Shown piece by piece: positions 38,438 to 51,100 of a DNA stretch of 64,000 nt. Under the pieces are notes generated by a model. That model made no database searches. It was given only the letters and a program-made list of their open reading frames with translations, and had not been told where the DNA came from. The translations under genes were made by a program, and so were the position numbers. Every line of letters begins with the position of its first letter. The stretch's first letter is position 1. This stretch comes from Corallococcus sp. AS-1-6 (GTDB lineage: Bacteria; Myxococcota; Myxococcia; Myxococcales; Myxococcaceae): positions 90,880-154,879 of the forward strand of contig NZ_JAIQDE010000024.1 of NCBI RefSeq assembly GCF_020037015.1, in the 5' to 3' direction.

Positions 38438-41400
38438 ATGGACCACGCGAACGAGGCCGGATCGGCCGCTGGGGGGGAGGACGCCCCCATGGCGGTGGCG
38501 GTGGTGGGGTTGGCGCTGCGCTTTCCGGGGGCGGCGGACGCGGGCCAGTTCTGGCGCAACCTGGTGGGCGGGGTGGACTCCATCACCCGGCTGGACGCGG
38601 CGGGGCGGGCGCGCCTGGGGCTGCCCCAGGGCGACGAGTGGATCACCGCGGCGGGGGTGCTGGAGGAGGCGGAGGGCTTCGACGCGGCGTTCTTCGGGTA
38701 TCCGGCGCGCGAGGCGGAGCAGATGGATCCGCAGCACCGGGCGCTCCTGGAGTGCGCGTGGGCGGCGATGGAGTCCGCGGGGTACGCGCCCCGGGGCCTG
38801 CCGATGCGGGCGGCGGTGTACGCGGGGGCGGGGTTCACGACGTACGGGGGGCGGGACGTGGCCGCGGGGCTCGCGGGGGCGCTGGGGCTCTCCGGGGACT
38901 TCCTGGCCACGCGGGTGTCGTACGAGCTGGACCTGACGGGCCCGGCGATGACGGTGCAGTCGGCGTGCTCCACGTCGCTGGTGGCGTTGCACCTGGCCTG
39001 TCAGGCGCTGCTCGCGGGTGAGTGCGACCTGGCGCTCGCGGGAGGGGTGTCCATCCGCACGCCGCAGTTGGGCGCGCACCGCAACCAGGAAGGCGGCATC
39101 CTGGCGCCGGATGGGAGATGCCGGCCGTTCGACGTGAACGCGGCGGGCACGGCGGTGGGCAATGGCGTGGGGGTGCTGGTGCTCAAGCGGCTGGCGGACG
39201 CGGTGGCGGACCGGGACCCCATCCGCGCCATCGTGCTGGGCACGGCGCTGAACAACGACGGGGGCGGGAAGACGGGGTTCGCGGCGCCCTCGGTGCAGGG
39301 GCAGGCGGCGGTCATCCGCGAGGCGCTGTCGGTGGCGGGGGTGTCGCCGTCGGACGTGTCCTACGTGGAGGCGCACGGGACGGGGACGGCGTTGGGGGAT
39401 CCCATCGAGGTCGCGGCGCTCAAGCAGGTGTTCCACGGGGTTGCGCCGGGCGCGTGTGGCCTGGGCGCGGTGAAGAGCAACTTCGGGCACCTGGACGCGG
39501 CGGCGGGCGTGGCGGGGGTCATCAAGACGGTGCTGTCGATGGAGCACCGCACGCTGCCTCCGACGCTGCACTTCACGAAGCCGCATCCGATGCTGGAGCT
39601 GGAGGGCAGCCCCTTCCAGGTGGTGGCGAGCCCGCGTGCGTGGGAGGGGCCGCGGCCGCTGCGCGCGGGGGTGACGGCGCTGGGGATCGGGGGCACGAAC
39701 GCGCACGTGGTGTTGCAGGAGGCGCCGGCCCTACCGGAGACGGACGCGCCCCGGCGCGGTGAAGAGGTGCTGCTCCTGTCCGCGAAGACGCCAGGGGCGC
39801 TGGAGCGGATGACCTCGGCGCTCGCGGAGCGCATGCATGGGGCTTCAGGCTCCTGGCTCGCGGACGTCGCTCATACGTTGCAGGTGGGGCGTGCTCGCTT
39901 CCCTTGGCGCCGCTTCGTCGTGGTCCGACACGGGGAGGACGCGGCGGCGTTGCTGGAAGGGCGGTCCTCCGCGGGTGAGGATGCGCCTCCCCGGATCCGC
40001 ACCGTGTTCGACGAGGGCGAGTCTCGCGGCGTGGCCTTCCTGTTTCCGGGCGGTGGCGCGCAGCGGGTGAACATGGGCGAGGCATTCCTTCGCGAGCCCG
40101 CGTTCCGCGCGGCCATTGATACATGCGCGGAGTGGCTTCGCGGTCCCATGGGCGCGGACCTCCGCGACATCCTCTTCGCTGGCCCCGAACGCTTCGACGC
40201 GGCGGCTCGTGAATTGGACCGGCCGTTGTGGTCCCAGCCCGCGCTGTTCGTCTGCGACTGGGCGCTCGCGCAGTTGTGGCTGTCGTGGGGCGTGAAGCCG
40301 GAGGCGTTGCTGGGGCACTCGCTCGGCGAGTACGTGGCCGCGTGTCTCGCGGGGGTGTTCACGCTGGAGGAGGCGCTGGGCCTCGTCGTCGCTCGCGGAC
40401 GGTTGATGGAGGCGATGCCTCCGGGCGGGATGGTGTCCGTGCTCGCGCCCGTGGAGCAGGTCTCGGAGCTTGTGGGGCCGGCCGTGTCGGTGGCGGCCAT
40501 CAACGGTCCGGAGACGTGTGTCCTCTCCGGGCCGCTGCCGGAGCTGGAGGCCGTGGAGCAGGCACTGACGGCGCGGGGCATCGAGCACAAGCGGGTGCGC
40601 TACGCACGCGCGGCGCACTCCTCCATGATGGAGCCGTACCTGGAAGGCTTCGCTCGGGACGTGGCCCGCGTGAAGCTCCGCGCGCCGTCGCTGCCCGTCG
40701 TGTCCAGCCTCACCGGCCGGTGGCTCCAGGAGCGCGAGGCGACGTCTCCCGACTACTGGGTCCGGCACCTGCGGCACACGGTCCGCTTCTCCGATGCCCT
40801 GGGCTGCCTGCTGGAGTCCGGCGACCGTGCACTGATTGAAGTGGGCCCGGGCACGACGCTCACCGCGCTCGCGCGGCAGCACCCTGCGCGCAAGACGCAG
40901 CCCGTGCTGGCCACCCTGCCGACGAAGGGCGACGCGCCCGTGAGCGCCCTGGCCGCCCTGGGCGAAGCGTGGGCCGCGGGCGTGGACGTGGACTGGGAAC
41001 ACCTCCGGGACGGCGAGCGGCGCCGTCGCGTGGACCTGCCGACCTACAGCTTCGACCGTGAGCACTACAGCCTGGACGATGCCGCGCCGAGCCCCGTCGC
41101 TCGCGACGCCATGTCGGTCCGGGCGAAGGCGACCGTGTCTGCGAAGGCACGGGCCCCGCGTCGCGGTGAGCGCGTGGCGCCTCGTGACGCCACGGAGCAG
41201 GCCCTGGTCGAGTGCTTCCAGACGCTGTTCCGCCTGGACGGCGTGGGCATCCACGACGACTTCTTCGCGCTGGGCGGTGACTCGCTGGTCGCGCTCCGGC
41301 TGCTCGCGATGATCTCCGAGCGCTTCGGCAAGCGGCTCGCGCTGAAGGAGATGCTGACCGCGCCCACGGTGGAGCTGCTGGCGAGGAAGCTGGGTGGGCG

Positions 41401-42100
41401 GGAGGAGACCCTGTCCCTGCCACCCGGGGTCGCGTTGCTCCAGCAGGGGACTCGCGGTCCGCCCCTCTTCTTCGTGCACGGGGCCGGCGGTCAGTCGGTG
41501 TTCTACCGGGAGCTGGCGCAGGCCATCGACGCGGACCGGACCGCCTACGCCTTCGAGTCCCGGGGCCTGGAGCCGGACGGACCGCTGCACACGTCCGTCG
41601 ATGAAATGGCGACGGCCTATCTGGAAGGACTGCGCGCGCTGCAACCCGTGGGGCCCTACCTGCTGGTGGGCGCGTCCTTCGGCGGGGCGGTCGTCTACGA
41701 GATGGCCCGCCGGCTGACGGCGGAGGGCCACGCGGTGCCGCTGTGCGCGATGCTCGACACGCCGGGCCCTGGAGACATCGCCCGTGCCCGGGCGGGTGGG
41801 GTGGGCTTCGCGCAGGAGCAGGTCCTCACGGATCCGGAGCAGCAGCGGCGGTACGTGCGCGTCTGGGAGGCGAACATGACGGCCCTGCGCGACTACCCCG
41901 TGCCCCGCTTCGAGGGCGGCACCCTCCAGTTCTTCCGCGCGGCGACGGTCATCGAGCACATGCCGAAGCACGTGGAGCTGGAGTGGCTGGACTCGGGGGC
42001 GGTGCTCCGGGTGGAGACCGTGCCCGGCGACCACCAGTCGATGCTCCTGGGAGAGAACGCCGTGGGCCTTGGCGCGAAGCTCGCGGCGTTCCTTCCGTAG
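38438..42100 (+). CDS. Type I polyketide synthase module, KS-AT-ACP-TE
   Basis: A 1220-residue single module. Ketosynthase (18-430): catalytic triad Cys177 (SACSTS), His313 (EAHGTGT) and His351 (NFGHLDAAAG). Acyltransferase (about 535-830): Ser628 in GHSLGEYVAA; the specificity motif position reads RAAH rather than the usual HAFH or YASH, so malonyl is likely but not certain. No KR, DH or ER follows, so the beta-keto group should stay. Carrier domain: Ser949 in LGGDSL. Thioesterase (about 1010-1220): Ser1080 in GASFGG and His1199 in GDHQS. The short acidic N-terminus (DHANEAGSAAGGEDAP) may dock onto the basic tail of the NRPS. With the only thioesterase of the line, it is the likely terminal module that releases the product. 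Confidence 0.93.
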   Translation: MDHANEAGSAAGGEDAPMAVAVVGLALRFPGAADAGQFWRNLVGGVDSITRLDAAGRARLGLPQGDEWITAAGVLEEAEGFDAAFFGYPAREAEQMDPQHRALLECAWAAMESAGYAPRGLPMRAAVYAGAGFTTYGGRDVAAGLAGALGLSGDFLATRVSYELDLTGPAMTVQSACSTSLVALHLACQALLAGECDLALAGGVSIRTPQLGAHRNQEGGILAPDGRCRPFDVNAAGTAVGNGVGVLVLKRLADAVADRDPIRAIVLGTALNNDGGGKTGFAAPSVQGQAAVIREALSVAGVSPSDVSYVEAHGTGTALGDPIEVAALKQVFHGVAPGACGLGAVKSNFGHLDAAAGVAGVIKTVLSMEHRTLPPTLHFTKPHPMLELEGSPFQVVASPRAWEGPRPLRAGVTALGIGGTNAHVVLQEAPALPETDAPRRGEEVLLLSAKTPGALERMTSALAERMHGASGSWLADVAHTLQVGRARFPWRRFVVVRHGEDAAALLEGRSSAGEDAPPRIRTVFDEGESRGVAFLFPGGGAQRVNMGEAFLREPAFRAAIDTCAEWLRGPMGADLRDILFAGPERFDAAARELDRPLWSQPALFVCDWALAQLWLSWGVKPEALLGHSLGEYVAACLAGVFTLEEALGLVVARGRLMEAMPPGGMVSVLAPVEQVSELVGPAVSVAAINGPETCVLSGPLPELEAVEQALTARGIEHKRVRYARAAHSSMMEPYLEGFARDVARVKLRAPSLPVVSSLTGRWLQEREATSPDYWVRHLRHTVRFSDALGCLLESGDRALIEVGPGTTLTALARQHPARKTQPVLATLPTKGDAPVSALAALGEAWAAGVDVDWEHLRDGERRRRVDLPTYSFDREHYSLDDAAPSPVARDAMSVRAKATVSAKARAPRRGERVAPRDATEQALVECFQTLFRLDGVGIHDDFFALGGDSLVALRLLAMISERFGKRLALKEMLTAPTVELLARKLGGREETLSLPPGVALLQQGTRGPPLFFVHGAGGQSVFYRELAQAIDADRTAYAFESRGLEPDGPLHTSVDEMATAYLEGLRALQPVGPYLLVGASFGGAVVYEMARRLTAEGHAVPLCAMLDTPGPGDIARARAGGVGFAQEQVLTDPEQQRRYVRVWEANMTALRDYPVPRFEGGTLQFFRAATVIEHMPKHVELEWLDSGAVLRVETVPGDHQSMLLGENAVGLGAKLAAFLP

Positions 42101-42109
42101 GCGACTGTC

Positions 42110-45100
42110 TCAACTGGAGCCCGGACGGCCTCGCCGCTGGGCCATGCGCCGCAGGTTGTCCCGCCGTTGTGCTCCCGGGTCCTGCGCGGGCGCGGGAGCC
42201 GCGGCCGGTGACGTGTCCTTCGGCGGTGACAGGTGGCCGGCGAGCGCGCGCACCGTGGGGTACTGGAAGAGCGTCACCAGCGGGACCTTGCGGCCCACCA
42301 GCGCCTCCAGCTTCGCGTGCACGGACTGGAGCAGCAGCGAGTTGCCGCCCAGGTCGAAGAAGTTGTCGCTCGCGCCCACGCGCTCCAGTCCCAGCACTCC
42401 GGCCCAGAGCGCCGCCAGCGTCTGTTCCAGGCCCGCCTCGGGGACGCGGTAGTCCTCGCTCAGCTCGGGGCGGTGCACGTCCGGCGTGGGCAGGGCCTTG
42501 CGGTCCAGCTTGCCGTTCGCGGTGAGGGGCAGCCGCTCCAGCACCACGAACGCCGACGGCACCGCGTGCTCCGCGAGCGCCCGGCGCAACGAGGCCCGCA
42601 GCGCGTCCACCGTGAACGCGGCCCCTTCGCGGAGCACCAGGTACGCGACCAGCCGGCGTTGTCCCGGCACGTCCTCGCGCACCTGCGCCACCGCCTCCTT
42701 CACCGGGGGCTGTGAAAGCAGCGCGGCCTCCACCTCGCCCAGTTCGATGCGGAAGCCTCGCAGCTTCACCTGCGAATCCGCGCGGCCCCGGAACTCCAGC
42801 GTGCCGTCCGCGAGCCACCGCACCACGTCGCCCGTGCGGTACAGCCGCGCGCCGGGCTCGCGGGAGAACGGATCCGGCCCGAAGCGCTCCGCCGTGAGCG
42901 CGGGCTGGCCCAGATAGCCGCGCGCCACCTGGGCGCCTCCCAGGAACAGCTCGCCCCACAGCCCCACCGGCACGGGCTGTCCCGTGCCATCCAGCACGTA
43001 TACGCGCACGTTCGGCTCCGGGCTCCCGATGGGGGGCAGCAGGCCTTCCGGCGCTTCAGGCTTCACGACGCCGGAGGTCGCGATGACGGTGTTCTCCGTG
43101 GGGCCGTAGCAGTTGAGCCACTGTCCCGGAACGGAGGGACCCGGACGGCGGTGCAGCACGTCACCGGCCACGTGCACCCGGCGCAGCGGCATGCCGGACG
43201 GCCACGGTTGCTCCAGCGCGGCCTCGGCCATGGGCGTGGGCAGCGTGGTGAGCGTGATCCCCTCCGCCGCGAGCCACCGCACCAGCCGCGCGGGCTCCGC
43301 GCGCACCTCGTCCGAGGGCAGGTGGAGGCTGGCGCCATGCGAGAGCGACGGCCAGGTCTCGAAGACGGTCGCGTCGAACGCGAGCCCCGTCAGCAGCGTG
43401 GCCCGGTCCCCCGGTTCTATCCCCGCCGCCGTCCCGAGCCCCGCGACGAGGTTCGCCAGCGTCCCATGCGTCACCGCGACGCCCTTGGGCCGGCCGGTGC
43501 TGCCGGACGTGTAGATGACGTAGGCCATCGCCTCCGCGTGCAGTGTCACGCCGGGCGCGGTGACGGGCTGGGTCTCCAGTGCGGGCTCCGCGTCCAGGCA
43601 GAGCACGCGCACGCCGCATCGCTCGAAGCGGGAGGCGAAGGCCTGCCGGGTGACGACGATGCGCGCGCCACTGTCCGTGAGCACGTGCCGCCACCAGGCC
43701 TCCGGCCACGTCAGGTCCATGGGCAGGTACGCCCCGCCCGACTTGAGGATGCCCAGCGCGCCCCACACGTAGCCCGGCGTGCGGTCCACGCAGAGCGCGA
43801 CCACGGTCTCCGGCTTCACGTCCTGCGCGCGCAGCAGGTTCGCGAGCTGGTTCGACCGGGCCTCCAGCTCCCCGAACGTCAGCCGCGCTCCCTCACCCGC
43901 CAGCGCGAGCGCCTCCGGTCTCCGCCGCGCCTGCTCCGCGATGCGCGAGGGCACGCGCAGGTCCTCGGGGACATCGAGCGCGGTGTCGTTCCACTCCACG
44001 AGGAGCTGCCCCCGCTCCGCCTCCGTCAGCAGCGACAGCGACGCGAGCGGACGCTCCGGATTCCGCGTCACCTGCTCCAGCAGCCGCAGGTAGTGCCCGG
44101 CCATGCGCTCCACCGTCGCCGCGTCGAAGAGCGCGGTGTTGTATTCCCAGTGCGTCAGCAACCCGGTGGCGGATTCGCGCATGAACAGGGTGAGGTCGTG
44201 CTTCGCGAGCCCTGGATCGAAGGGCACCGGCGCCGTCTCCAGCCCGCGCAGGGGGATGCCGGGGAAGTCCTTGAAGAGCGCGAACACGGCCTGGAACACG
44301 GGCGTGCGGCTCAGGTCCCGAGGCGTCTGGAGCGCGTCCACCAGTTGTTCGAAGGGCACCTCCTGGTGCGCGTACGCGCCCAGGCAGGTCTCCCGCACGC
44401 GGCCGAGGAGGACCTGGAAGGACTCGGCGCCGGAGACCTTCACGCGCAGGGGCAGGGCGTTGACGAAGAAGCCGATGAGCCCCTCCACCTCGCGCTGGTT
44501 GCGGCCGGAGATGGGCGAGCCGACCACCACGTCGTCCTGTCCGCTGTAGCGCGACAGCAGGGCGTGGAAGCCCGCGAGCAGCGCCATGAAGGGTGTGACG
44601 CCCTGCTGGTGACACAGCTCGCGCACGGCGGCGTCCACCGCGGCGGGGATCCGCACCATGTGGGCCGCGCCCGCCTGGGCCTGCACCGGCGGACGCGGCC
44701 GGTCGGTGGGCAGCTCCAGCGCGCGGGGCGCACCCTTCAGTTGCTGCTTCCACCACGCGAGCTGCGCATCGAGCGCTTCTCCCTGGAGCGTCGCGCGCTG
44801 CCAGCGGGCGTAGTCCGTGTAACGGATGGGCAGCGGCGGCAGGCGCGGCGTCTGGGTGCGGGTGAAGGCGTCGTAGAGGATGCCCAGCTCGCGCCCCATC
44901 ACCTCCGTGGACCAGCCGTCCGTGATGATGTGGTGCATGAGCAGGAAGAGGGCGTGATCCTCCGCGTCCAGCCGCAGCAGCGTCGCCGTCAGCAGCGGGC
45001 CCGAGCGCAGGTCGAAGACATGGCGCATCCGCTCCTCCGCGCGCCGGCGCAGCACGGAGTCGCGCTCGTGGGGCGGCACGTCCTCCAGCCGCTCGAAGGC

Positions 45101-48100
45101 GAGCGCGAAGGGGACCGAAGGCAGGACGCGCTGGACGGGCTGGCCGTTCTCCTCCGCGAACACCGTGCGCAGGGCTTCGTGACGGTCGATGAGCGCCGTG
45201 AGTGACCGCTCCAGCGCCGCCACGTCGAGCGGTCCCTTGCACCGGATGAACAGCGGGACGTTGAAGGCGAACCCGCCTGGAGCGAGCGCGTCGATGAACC
45301 ACAGCCGCTGCTGCGGGAAGGACTGGGGCGCGGAGTCTCCTGCCTCCGTGCGCACCAGGGGCGGTGCCTGGAGGGGATGGGCTTCCCGGCGAAGGGCTTC
45401 GATTCGCGCGGCCAGCTCCGCGAGTGTCGGAGCCTCGAAGAGCACGCGCACCGGCAGCTCCATCCGGAGCGCCTCTCGCAGACGGGAGGCCACCTGGGTC
45501 GCGAGCAGCGAGTGCCCACCCAGCTCGAAGAAGTGGTCGTGCGTGCTCACGCGCTGCACGCCCAGCAGCGGTGCCCAGATGTCCGCGATGAGCTTCTCCA
45601 CCGCGGAGACCGGGGCCACGTAGACGGTCCCGGGGATGGCCTCCTCCGTCGGGACGGGCAGGCCGTGGCGGTTCACCTTGCCGCTCGGGCCCAGGGGCAG
45701 CGCGTCCATGCGCACCAGGGCGGAGGGCACCATGTACTCCGGCAGCCGTCGTGCCAGTGATTGTCTAAGCGCCTCCGCGGAGAAGGCCGCTTCCGGCTGG
45801 ACCACGTAGGCCACCAGCCGCTTGAAGCCCGGCGTGTCCTCGCGCAGGACGACGACCACGTCCTGGACGTCAGGCAGGGCGCGCAGGGCGGACTCCACTT
45901 CGCCCAGCTCCACGCGGAAGCCGCGCAGCTTCACCTGTCCGTCCAGGCGGCCCAGGAACTCCAGGCGTCCATTCGGGAGCCAGCGGGCCTTGTCTCCCGT
46001 GCGGTAGAGGCGGGCGCCGGGTGTGGGGCTGAAGGGGGAGGGCACGAAGCGCTCTGCCGTGAGGTCCGGCCGGTTGTGGTAGCCGTGCGCGAGTCCTTCG
46101 CCTCCAATGAACACCTCTCCTGGGACGCCGACGGGACTCGGATTCCCGCATGCATCCAGGACGTAGGTCTGGACGTTGGTCAGCGGCGTGCCCACCGGAG
46201 GGAGCGCGGGCCACGTGCTCGGAGGTCCTGACGCACGCCATGCGCTGGCGGCGTGCGTCTCCGAAGGACCGTACTGATTCTCAAGGATGCACCCGGGCAG
46301 CCGCTCGAAGAAGGCGACGAGGGCGGGCGTCACCTGGAGTTGCTCGCCCGCGGTGATGACCTCGTTGAGGGGAGGCAGCTCCGTCGCGGTGCGCGCCGCT
46401 TCGCTCAGCGACTGGAGCGCGACGAAGGGGAGAAAGAGCCGCTCCACCCGGTGCTGGGTGAGGAAGCGCAGCAGCGCCGGTGGGTCGCGGCGCAGCTCCG
46501 CGGAGCTGAGCAGCAGCCTTCCACCGAGGCACCAGGTGCCGAAGATTTCCTGGAAGGAGACATCGAAGTTGAGGGAGGCGAACTGGAGCGTGGTGGCTTC
46601 GGCACGCACCGCACGGCGCGTCTGCCACGCGAGCATGTTGCCGATGCCCCGGTGGGACATGGCGATGCCCTTGGGACGTCCGGTGCTGCCCGAGGTGAAG
46701 ACGACGTAGCAGACGGCTTCGGGCGACAGCTCCACATTGGGAGACGTGGTGGGACGCGAGGCCAGGGAGACGCTCTCCAGCATCACGATGCGCGCGGAGG
46801 TGCCCGGTGGAAGGGCGCGCACGAAGGACTGGTGCGCGAGGACGACGGGCGCGCGGGTGTCCTCCACCATCAGGGCCAGACGCTCGGCCGGGTAGTTGGG
46901 GTCGAGCGGGACGTAGGCGGCGCCGGCCTTGAGGGTGGCGAGGACGGCGACGGGCATGTCCAGGCTGGAGCGCTCCAGGCACAGCCCGACGGAGCTTCCC
47001 GGCGTGACGCCCAGGGCGATGAGGTGGTGCGCGAGCTGGTTGGCGCGTGCATCCAGTCGCGCGTACGTCAGCGACGCCTCGCCGTTCGTCACCGCGACCG
47101 CTTCCGGTGTCCGTGCGGCCAGCGCCTCCACCCATTGGTGCATCAGGCCGGGCTCGAAAGAGGTGTCCTTCGCGGCGTTCCACGTCACGACGACCTGCTT
47201 GCGTTCATCCTCGGAGAGGAGCGGCAGGGCCGACAGGGGCTGCTCGGGATGGCGGATCGCTCCCTGGAGCAGCCGCACGTAGTGCCCGGCCATCCGGACG
47301 AGGGTCTCCTCCTCGAAGAGGGCGGTGTTGTACTCCCAGAAGGCGGTCAGCCCCTGCTCCGACTCGCGCACGAAGAGCATGAGGTCGAAGCGGGAGACGC
47401 CCGTCTGGAATGGGACGTCCTCCGCCTGGAGGCCGGGCAACGAGATGGGGACGGCCGCCTGTTGCAGGACGAAGAGGGCCTGGACCAGCGGCGCGCGGCT
47501 CAGGTCTCGCGGCGGCCTGAGCATCTCCACGAGCTGTTCGAACGGCAGGTCCTGATGCGCGAAGGCGCCCAGGCAGCTCTCGCGTACCCCGCGCAGCAAC
47601 TGCCGGAAGGAGCGCGAACCGGTGACGTCCGCGCGCAGGGCGAGCGTGTTGACGAAGAGGCCGAGCAGCCCCTCCACCTCGCGGCGGTTGCGGCCGGAGA
47701 TGGGCGAGCCGACCACCACGTCGTCCTGGCCGCTGTAGCGCGCGAGCAGGGCCTGGAAGCCCGCGAGGAGGGTCATGAACAGCGTGGTCCCTTCACGCTG
47801 GCCCATGGCGACGAGGGCGCTGGTCAGCGCGGGCGGAAGGGGGACCTCGATGTACGCGCCCTGGAAGGTCTGCACGGGCGGACGCGGCTTGTCGGTGGGC
47901 AGGTCCAGCACGGGCGGTGCCCCCGCGAGATGCTCGCGCCACCACGCCACCTGTTCCTCCAGCACGTCGCCCTGCAACCACGCGCGCTGCCACAGGGCGT
48001 GGTCCGCGTACTGGACGGACAGCGGCGGGAGCGCGGCCTCCGTGCCCTGGAGCCGGGCGAGGTAGAGCGCGTCCAGCTCCTTCTGGAACAAGGCGATGGA

Positions 48101-51100
48101 CCAGCCGTCGAAGACGCTGTGATGGAAGTTGAGGATGAGGACCTGATCCTCGTCCGCGACGCGGAGCAGGGTGGCCCGGACCAGGGGGCCTCGGCGCAGG
48201 TCGAAGGGGATCTGCGCTTCGGCCTCCACCTGGCGCTGGAGCGGACGGCGCGGATCCACGTCCACCTGCCTCACGGTGAGCTTCCACGCGGGCCCGATGC
48301 GTTGCACCGGCTGGCCGTCCACTTCGTCGAACGTGGTGCGCAGGATCTCGTGACGCCGGATGAGGGCGTTGAGCGCGTCTTCCAGCGCCCGGGTGTCCAG
48401 CCGTCCCCGGAGCCGGGTGACCAGGGGCAGGTTGTAGGCGTGCGCGCTGGTGTCCAGTTGCGAGACGAACCACAGCCGCTGCTGGGAGAACGACTGCGGG
48501 ACGAGCTCGCCGCGAAGCTGGGGCACCAGCGGCGGGACGGCCTTCCGGTTCGCGCCGTGCAGGTGCTCCTCCAGGCGCGCGGCGAGCTGCGCGACGGTGG
48601 GCGCCTCGAAGAGGACTCGCAGGGACAGGTCCATCTGGAAGGCTTCTCGCAGCCGCGAGACCACCTGTGTGGCGAGCAGTGAGTGGCCACCCAATTCGAA
48701 GAAGTGGTCCTGCAGGCCCACGCGCGGCACCACGAGCAGGGAGGCCCAGATGTCGGCGATCACCTTCTCCACCGCCGTCATGGGCGCCAGGAACCCCGTG
48801 TCGTCCGCGGCTTCCTCGGTGGGCGCGGGCAGGCCGTGGCGGTTCACCTTGCCGCTCGGGCCCAGCGGTAGCGCGTCCATGCGCAGCAGGGCGGAGGGCA
48901 CCATGTGCTCCGGCAGCCGTCGCGACAGCGCCTGCTTCAATGCCTCCGGTGAGAAGGTTGCTTCCGGTTGGACCACGTAGGCCACCAGTTGCTTGTGGTC
49001 CGGCGTGTCCTCGCGGACCACGACGACCACGTCCCGCACGTCGGGCAGGGCGCGCAGGGCGGACTCCACTTCGCCCAGCTCGACGCGGAAGCCGCGCAGC
49101 TTCACCTGGCCATCCAGGCGGCCCAGGAACTCCAGTTGCCCATCCGCGAGCCAGCGGGCCTTGTCTCCCGTGCGGTAGAGGCGGGCGCCTGGGGTGGGAC
49201 CGAATGGAGACGGGATGAAGCGCTCCGCGGTGAGGTCCGGCCGGCCGTGGTAGCCGTGCGCGAGCCCTTCACCGCCCACGTACAGCTCGCCCGGAACTCC
49301 GACAGGGCAGGGCTCGCGGCGCGGGTCCAACACGTAGGCCTGGACCGATGGCAGCGGCGTGCCCACTGGAGGAAGTGCGGGCCACGTGCTCGGAGGTCCT
49401 GACGCACGCCATGCGCTGGCGGCGTGCGTCTCCGAAGGACCGTACTGATTCTCAAGGATGCACCCGGGCAGCCGCTCGAAGAAGGCGACGAGGGCGGGCG
49501 TCACCTGGAGTTGCTCGCCCGCGGTGATGACCTCGTTGAGGGGAGGCAGCTCCGTCGCGGTGCGCGCCGCTTCGCTCAGCGACTGGAGCGCGACGAAGGG
49601 GAGAAAGAGCCGCTCCACCCGGTGCTGGGTGAGGAAGCGCAGCAGCGCCGGTGGGTCGCGGCGCAGCTCCGCGGAGCTGAGCAGCAGCCTTCCACCGAGG
49701 CACCAGGTGCCGAAGATTTCCTGGAAGGAGACATCGAAGTTGAGGGAGGCGAACTGGAGCGTGGTGGCTTCGGCGCGCACCGCACGGCGCGTCTGCCACG
49801 CGAGCATGTTGCCGATGCCCCGGTGGGACATGACGATGCCCTTGGGACGTCCGGTGCTGCCCGAGGTGAAGACGACGTAGCAGACGGCTTCGGGCGACAG
49901 CTCCACGTCGGGAGGCGTGGTGGGACGCGAGGTCAGGGAGACGCCTTCCAGCGTCACGATGCGCGCGGAGGTGCCCGGTGGAAGGGCGCGCACGAAGGAC
50001 TGGTGCGCGAGGACGACGGGCGCGCGGGTGTCCTCCACCATCAGGGCCAGACGCTCGGCCGGGTAGTTGGGGTCGAGCGGGACGTAGGCGGCGCCGGCCT
50101 TGAGGGTGGCGAGGACGGCGACGGGCATGTCCAGGCTGGAGCGCTCCAGGCACAGCCCGACGGAGCTTCCCGGCGTGACGCCCAGGGCGATGAGGTGGTG
50201 CGCGAGCTGGTTGGCGCGTGCATCCAGTCGCGCGTACGTCAGCGACGCCTCGCCGTTCGTCACCGCGACCGCTTCCGGTGTCCGTGCGGCCTGCGCCTCC
50301 ACCCGGACGTGGATCAGCCCCGACGCGGGGAGCCGCTCCTCACGGCTGTTCCATGCGACCAGGAGCTGCTCGCGCTCCTCCCTGGACAGAAGGGACAGCT
50401 CCGCCAGGGGCAGCTCGGGGTTCGCGGTGACGCCGTCGAGCAGCCGCACGTAGTGCGCGGCCATCCGGGCGACGGTCGCCTCCTCGAAGAGGGCGGTGTT
50501 GTACTCCCAGTAGGCGACGAGCCCCTGGGGCGTCTGCCGCATGAACAGCATCAGGTCGAAGCGCGAGACGCCCGACTGGAACGGGAAGTCCTCCACCGCG
50601 AGGCCGGGCAGGGACAGCGGCGTCGCGGCCCGCTGCAGGACGAACATCGTCTGCACCAGGGGCGTCCGGCTCAGGTCTCGCGGTGGCTTGAGCGCGTCCA
50701 CGAGCTGCTCGAAGGGCAGGTCCTGATGCGCGAACGCACCCAGGCAGCTCTCGCGCACCCCGCGCAGCAACTGCCGGAAGGAGCGCGAACCGGTGACGTC
50801 CGCGCGCAGGGCGAGCGTGTTGACGAAGAAGCCGATGAGCCCCTCCACCTCGCGGCGGTTGCGGCCGGAGATGGGCGAGCCGACGACGACGTCCTCCTGG
50901 CCGCTGTAGCGCGCGAGCAGGGCCTGGAACCCCGCCAGCAGCGTCATGAACAGCGTGGCGCCTTCTTGCTGTCCCATCCGTTGGAGCGAGCCATGGAGGG
51001 GCTGGGGCAGCAGCACCTCGAAGTTCGCGCCCTGGAAGGTCTGCACGGGCGGACGTGGCTTGTCGGTGGGCAGGTCCAGCACGGGCGGTGCTCCCGCCAG

